From Desmodesmus armatus (lineage: Eukaryota > Chlorophyta > Chlorophyceae > Sphaeropleales > Scenedesmaceae), in assembly GCA_007449985.2 (NCBI GenBank), contig VIIQ02000759.1, positions 62,001 through 126,000 on the forward strand: a DNA stretch of 64,000 nucleotides, read 5' to 3'. The position numbers and the translations under genes are program-made. This document shows, piece by piece, positions 61,044 to 64,000 of this stretch (the stretch's first letter is position 1; every line of letters starts with the position of its first letter). The notes below the pieces were generated by a model. The model was not told where the DNA came from and ran no database searches. It was given only the letters and a program-made list of their open reading frames with translations.

Positions 61044-61607
61044 TAAGGCCATTAGTATTCCTTGCGCCTTTTGCAGACATGTCATATATGACTGTAGTCT
61101 GCTGCAGTGCAGGAGGACACACGTTGTTGACTGGTTGCATGAGTTTGTCTCGCGTGCGTGGGTGTGCTGGATGTGAGTATGCTTGACTGGCCCAGTGGTT
61201 GAGGCAGATTTCCCCCATCGGGGAGCTCCCCTCGAGTTGAGCGATTTGAATGTGCCAGCTGCCAGTGCCAGTAGACATGTTTGGCACAGGCCAGCGTGAG
61301 TGCTGACTATTGGCATAAATACAGCACAGTGCCAGTAGTGGCTGTGTGGTTGCCTCATGTATTCGTCAAAAATTGGTCAGCCGCTTCTGTCCTGGCTTGC
61401 CGCAGGTATGGGCAGCTGTGTTTTGTTTTTGTTTCGCATGCTTCTGGGTGGAGGCAGCAATGGCAGCATGGAAAACACGAGCGCCAAGTAGGTTGGCCGC
61501 CTGTACCGCCATGTTGTCTCAGCAGCAAAAAGGCTTATGTTTGCTGATGTTCAATGTCAGCAACAGTTTGTTGATACATGCATGTGACTGGCTGCAAGGG
61601 TGTGCCT

Positions 61608-62275
61608 GTGTATCAACCAAGTTGAAAACCATTGAGTGAAAGATGCCAGTGACCCACCATTGAGTTGGGTGGCACAGGCCAGTGGTGGAATGTATAGTTG
61701 TTTCGTGTGTGCATCATCTTTAGTCCCTGTCCTGTCGTGACATGATGAAGTGGGCAACATTTGAGGCGTCCAAGTCTCACTGGATTGGGCCACCGCACAG
61801 TACTTGGGAGCTTGTTGTCTGTGGTCAACAATGCTGGTTGTGGTTGCAAGTTGCATGCTGGATAGTTGTTGTGTTGTGTGGATTTGAGGGTGCCTGCCAG
61901 GTTTCCACGTCAAGGCAGTGCGTGTATCACCCAAATGAATGGAAGCAAACTTGGAGCCCTCTGTGCTTTTGACACACCCTCTAACTTGCTTAGTAATTCA
62001 AATCAAAGTTACACCAGTGTAATTGCCTTTGCGTGATATAGCAGCAGTACAGCCGCCGGCTGCGTGATGTGCACCACTTAGTCAAAAGCCGAGTCAGAAC
62101 AGCGAGCGCTGCTGATGGCTTCTACGCAGGGAAGACTTAACCTCAATTACTGCTCACAAGGCCATTGCAATCACTGTAAGTTTCCATTGGGCAGGTCATT
62201 TCAATCACTGTCAGTTTCCATTCAACATGAAACCACTGGAACCACTGCATCGGCCGTATGTGCTTCAACTAGATG
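61608..62275. other. Intergenic stretch between the right arm and RPL32
   Basis: No gene is seen. A TGTAA at 62018-62022 could end the acyltransferase transcript. A degenerate tandem pair around CAATCACTGTAAGTTTCCAT lies at 62168-62220. Confidence 0.5.
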
Positions 62276-62280
62276 TTACA
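62276..62280 (-). terminator. Putative TGTAA poly(A) signal of RPL32
   Basis: TGTAA on the minus strand lies about 260 bases past the RPL32 stop. Confidence 0.5.
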
Positions 62281-62538
62281 GCAGGAGCTATTGCTGACCA
62301 GGCACAGGGTGGGATGCCGCAGCCGTACGCTGCAGCTTTGGCAAAAGCCTCTGCTTCGACCACCACACATGCCTTACTGCTGTCAGCTCGCACACTGCTG
62401 AAAGCCGCTGCCGCCGCAGCCGCCAGCACAGCACCCTGCAACGCGGACCACACAAGAGCCGCCGCTGCTGCTGCCGCTGGCACTGCTGCCACAGCCGTCG
62501 CTGCCGCCGCTGCTGCCACTGCTTGCTGTTGCAGCAGC

Positions 62539-63259
62539 TTACTCGTCCTCCTGGCTGCGCACGCGAGCGTCCTTGTTGGTGACGTTGATGTTGAGCTCCT
62601 TGGCACGCTCGACAATGTCCTTGCGCTTGCGGGCAGACACGTCGTGGGCGACCTGCAACAGCAGCAAACCAAACACACAAACTTGATTCAGCAGCCTGAT
62701 GATGTCACGAACAGCATCAAAACGCGTAGCCTATGTGATCAGTCCTTTCGGAGTACACTGGTGAGCAATTTAGGGGATCTGCTCAACCAGCAACAGCCAA
62801 TCGTGCTCTTCTTTTCTCAAATTGCGTGCGCACACGTCGTGGGCGACCTGCGGCAGTAGCAAGTTCAAACACACATACATGCCAAATACAGCTTACAGCT
62901 GTGTCTTGATGTTCTGCCTTTGTCGATTGGCTGCGGCTGAGGCAACAGCAGTGCCACCAGCACCACTAGCAAACATAAGCCTCGACCGGGTGCCCAGCAC
63001 ATAGCCAAGGGTGCTGCTTGTCCCCTGAAACTGGACCATCCCCAACCCTTCCAAAGACAGGCACAAGCTCTGCTGCTGTCTTACGGTTACTGTTACATGG
63101 TTCAAGCTAAGCTTGAACACCCCAAAGGGAGTCAATGAGGCTCATGGGGCATCAGCATCGTAGAACGCATTTGAATATGCATTGTAGTCTTACCTCAGCG
63201 CAGAACGTGCGGTTGTGCATCATCAGCATCTCCAGGTCAGCCACGTTGTGCACCAGCAC
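62539..63259 (-). CDS. RPL32: 60S ribosomal protein L32 (eL32), last two exons; start outside the window
   Basis: Exons (minus strand): 63259-63194 (22 codons, phase 0 at both ends) and 62652-62539 (37 codons plus stop). Together they give [22 protein letters not shown], then [20 protein letters not shown] and [17 protein letters not shown]. This is the well-conserved eL32 C-terminus (VxNVxDLExLxMHNRxxCAEIAHxVSxxKRKxIVERA, ending RSQEDE). The protein belongs to the large cytosolic ribosomal subunit. I searched 63260-64000 for the basic N-terminal exons and found none, so they lie beyond the window. The intron between the two exons holds a partial copy of the last exon's acceptor side. The 3' UTR is GCT/GCC-rich. 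Confidence 0.93.
62828..62885 (-). repeat. Echo of the RPL32 last-exon acceptor
   Basis: ACACGTCGTGGGCGACCTGC and the following AGTAGCAA...CAAACACACA repeat 62637-62695, which spans the real acceptor. The shift is 195 bases, upstream in transcription. The copy lacks the rest of the exon. Confidence 0.85.
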
Positions 63260-64000
63260 CTGCAGCACAGCAGCAGCACACATGACACACGCAGCACCCA
63301 TCAGCAGAACAAATTACAATTGGACAGAGCGATGCTGAACAAGGGTACACTGGCCATGCAATAAGGAGTTGCTGTGCTGCCAGCAGATCAGGTTGACGTC
63401 CTGCAGACACTCCGGCAGGTGCTGCCAGCATGCAGGACAGCCCACGCATGAGCGCATGCACTGCCGTGTGCTGTATGCAACATGACACGCCCCGCACAAC
63501 ACCTGCACACATGCATGCGCAGGCCCCCTTACGATTGGCAAACCACCCCCACCATGGACCAAGAAAACTGGTCGCTGCTGCACGCTTTACGCTGCCCTGT
63601 GTGGCTGCAGCCTACCATCCCCCAAGTGCCCACTATCAAAAGTGCCCGACCCCCCCCCTTGCTCTCTGCGCTGGCTGCAGCACACGCTGCTGCTGCAATT
63701 GGCTGGCCCTAGTGGCGATGGTGCTGCCGACACCCTGCAGGCTGTACCAACTCCCTGCTCCTTGCTGCTGCTGGGTTGCATGCTTGCAAACACTGCCGCC
63801 AGCTCGCCATGCGTTTCTGCTGAGACTAGCTGGCCTGTTGGTGGAGCTTGCATGCAAGTTGCTGAGGTCTGCCCACCTTGCAGCCCCTTGCTGTGTTAAG
63901 CCCCTGAATGCGGTGCTACAGCACCCAGGCAACTAGCAAGGGTGGCAGAGCAAGCGGACACAAGGTGAGCCACCACTCTACAACGAATCCAACCCCTTGC
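63260..64000. other. RPL32 intron running off the window
   Basis: No exon is recognised on either strand. By phase and family, upstream RPL32 exons should follow past 64000, so this is taken as at least 741 bases of intron. Confidence 0.55.

Larger units (their letters stand above)
59203..61607. repeat. Right arm of the large inverted duplication
   Basis: This is the plus-strand counterpart of the left arm. It includes conserved upstream sequence from GGAGCTGTCGAAGGG, the intact acyltransferase gene and 3' flank through CATGCATGTGACTGGCTGCA. Confidence 0.85.

Noticed and set aside
46679..61607. Composite transposon with long terminal inverted repeats
   Set aside because: The arms contain a host-type acyltransferase gene. 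No transposase, integrase or target-site duplication is visible.
62227..62859. 210-codon plus-strand frame, Ala-rich
   Set aside because: It is antisense to the RPL32 3' UTR and last exon, whose protein is clearly recognisable.

Overview
The window looks like nuclear DNA of a green alga, most likely class Chlorophyceae. Genes are split by many short GT-AG introns, proteins carry long Gln, Ala, Ser and Gly runs encoded by CAG/GCA/AGC repeats, and several 3' flanks carry the TGTAA poly(A) signal typical of chlorophytes. The recognisable proteins are eukaryotic (MAP kinase, MYB, PUS1-type pseudouridine synthase, DNA polymerase delta subunit 4, ribosomal protein L32). The species cannot be named from the sequence. 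Exon models were built by hand by matching donor/acceptor pairs, intron phases and family motifs. For the best genes the summed coding length is an exact multiple of three.

Layout: 1-3000, no convincing gene. 3258-7271 (-), BTB-BACK-SPRY protein. 8335-11818 (-), TEY MAP kinase. 12615-19576 (+), two-repeat MYB factor divergent from the kinase, with an apparent one-base deletion. 19577-22753, gene-poor. 22754-25276 (+), small unknown protein. 26186-29055 (+), unknown low-complexity protein. 31125-34841 (+), predicted secreted protein made of two homologous repeats. 36630-37700 (-), POLD4, divergent from 38190-46054 (+), PUS1. 46679-49206 and 59203-61607 are the arms of a large inverted duplication. 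Each arm carries a wax-synthase-like membrane acyltransferase: broken on the left (47277-49017, -), intact on the right (59382-61043, +). Between the arms lies 49599-57725 (-), a 13-exon TPR/RGG protein. 62539-63259 (-) holds the last two exons of RPL32, whose start is beyond the window.

The most unusual feature is a repeated pattern of 'exon-edge echoes'. In PUS1, MYB, the 22754 gene and RPL32, the sequence spanning an exon-intron junction is duplicated into the neighbouring intron. Acceptor-side copies lie upstream of the real exon and donor-side copies downstream, usually with the splice site kept. PUS1 has them in seven of ten introns, often bounded by long G or C homopolymers. One PUS1 echo differs from its exon almost only at synonymous sites.

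The genes do not form one pathway. They are mostly housekeeping and regulatory genes, with divergent pairs (kinase/MYB, POLD4/PUS1, TPR protein/acyltransferase) that probably share promoter regions.
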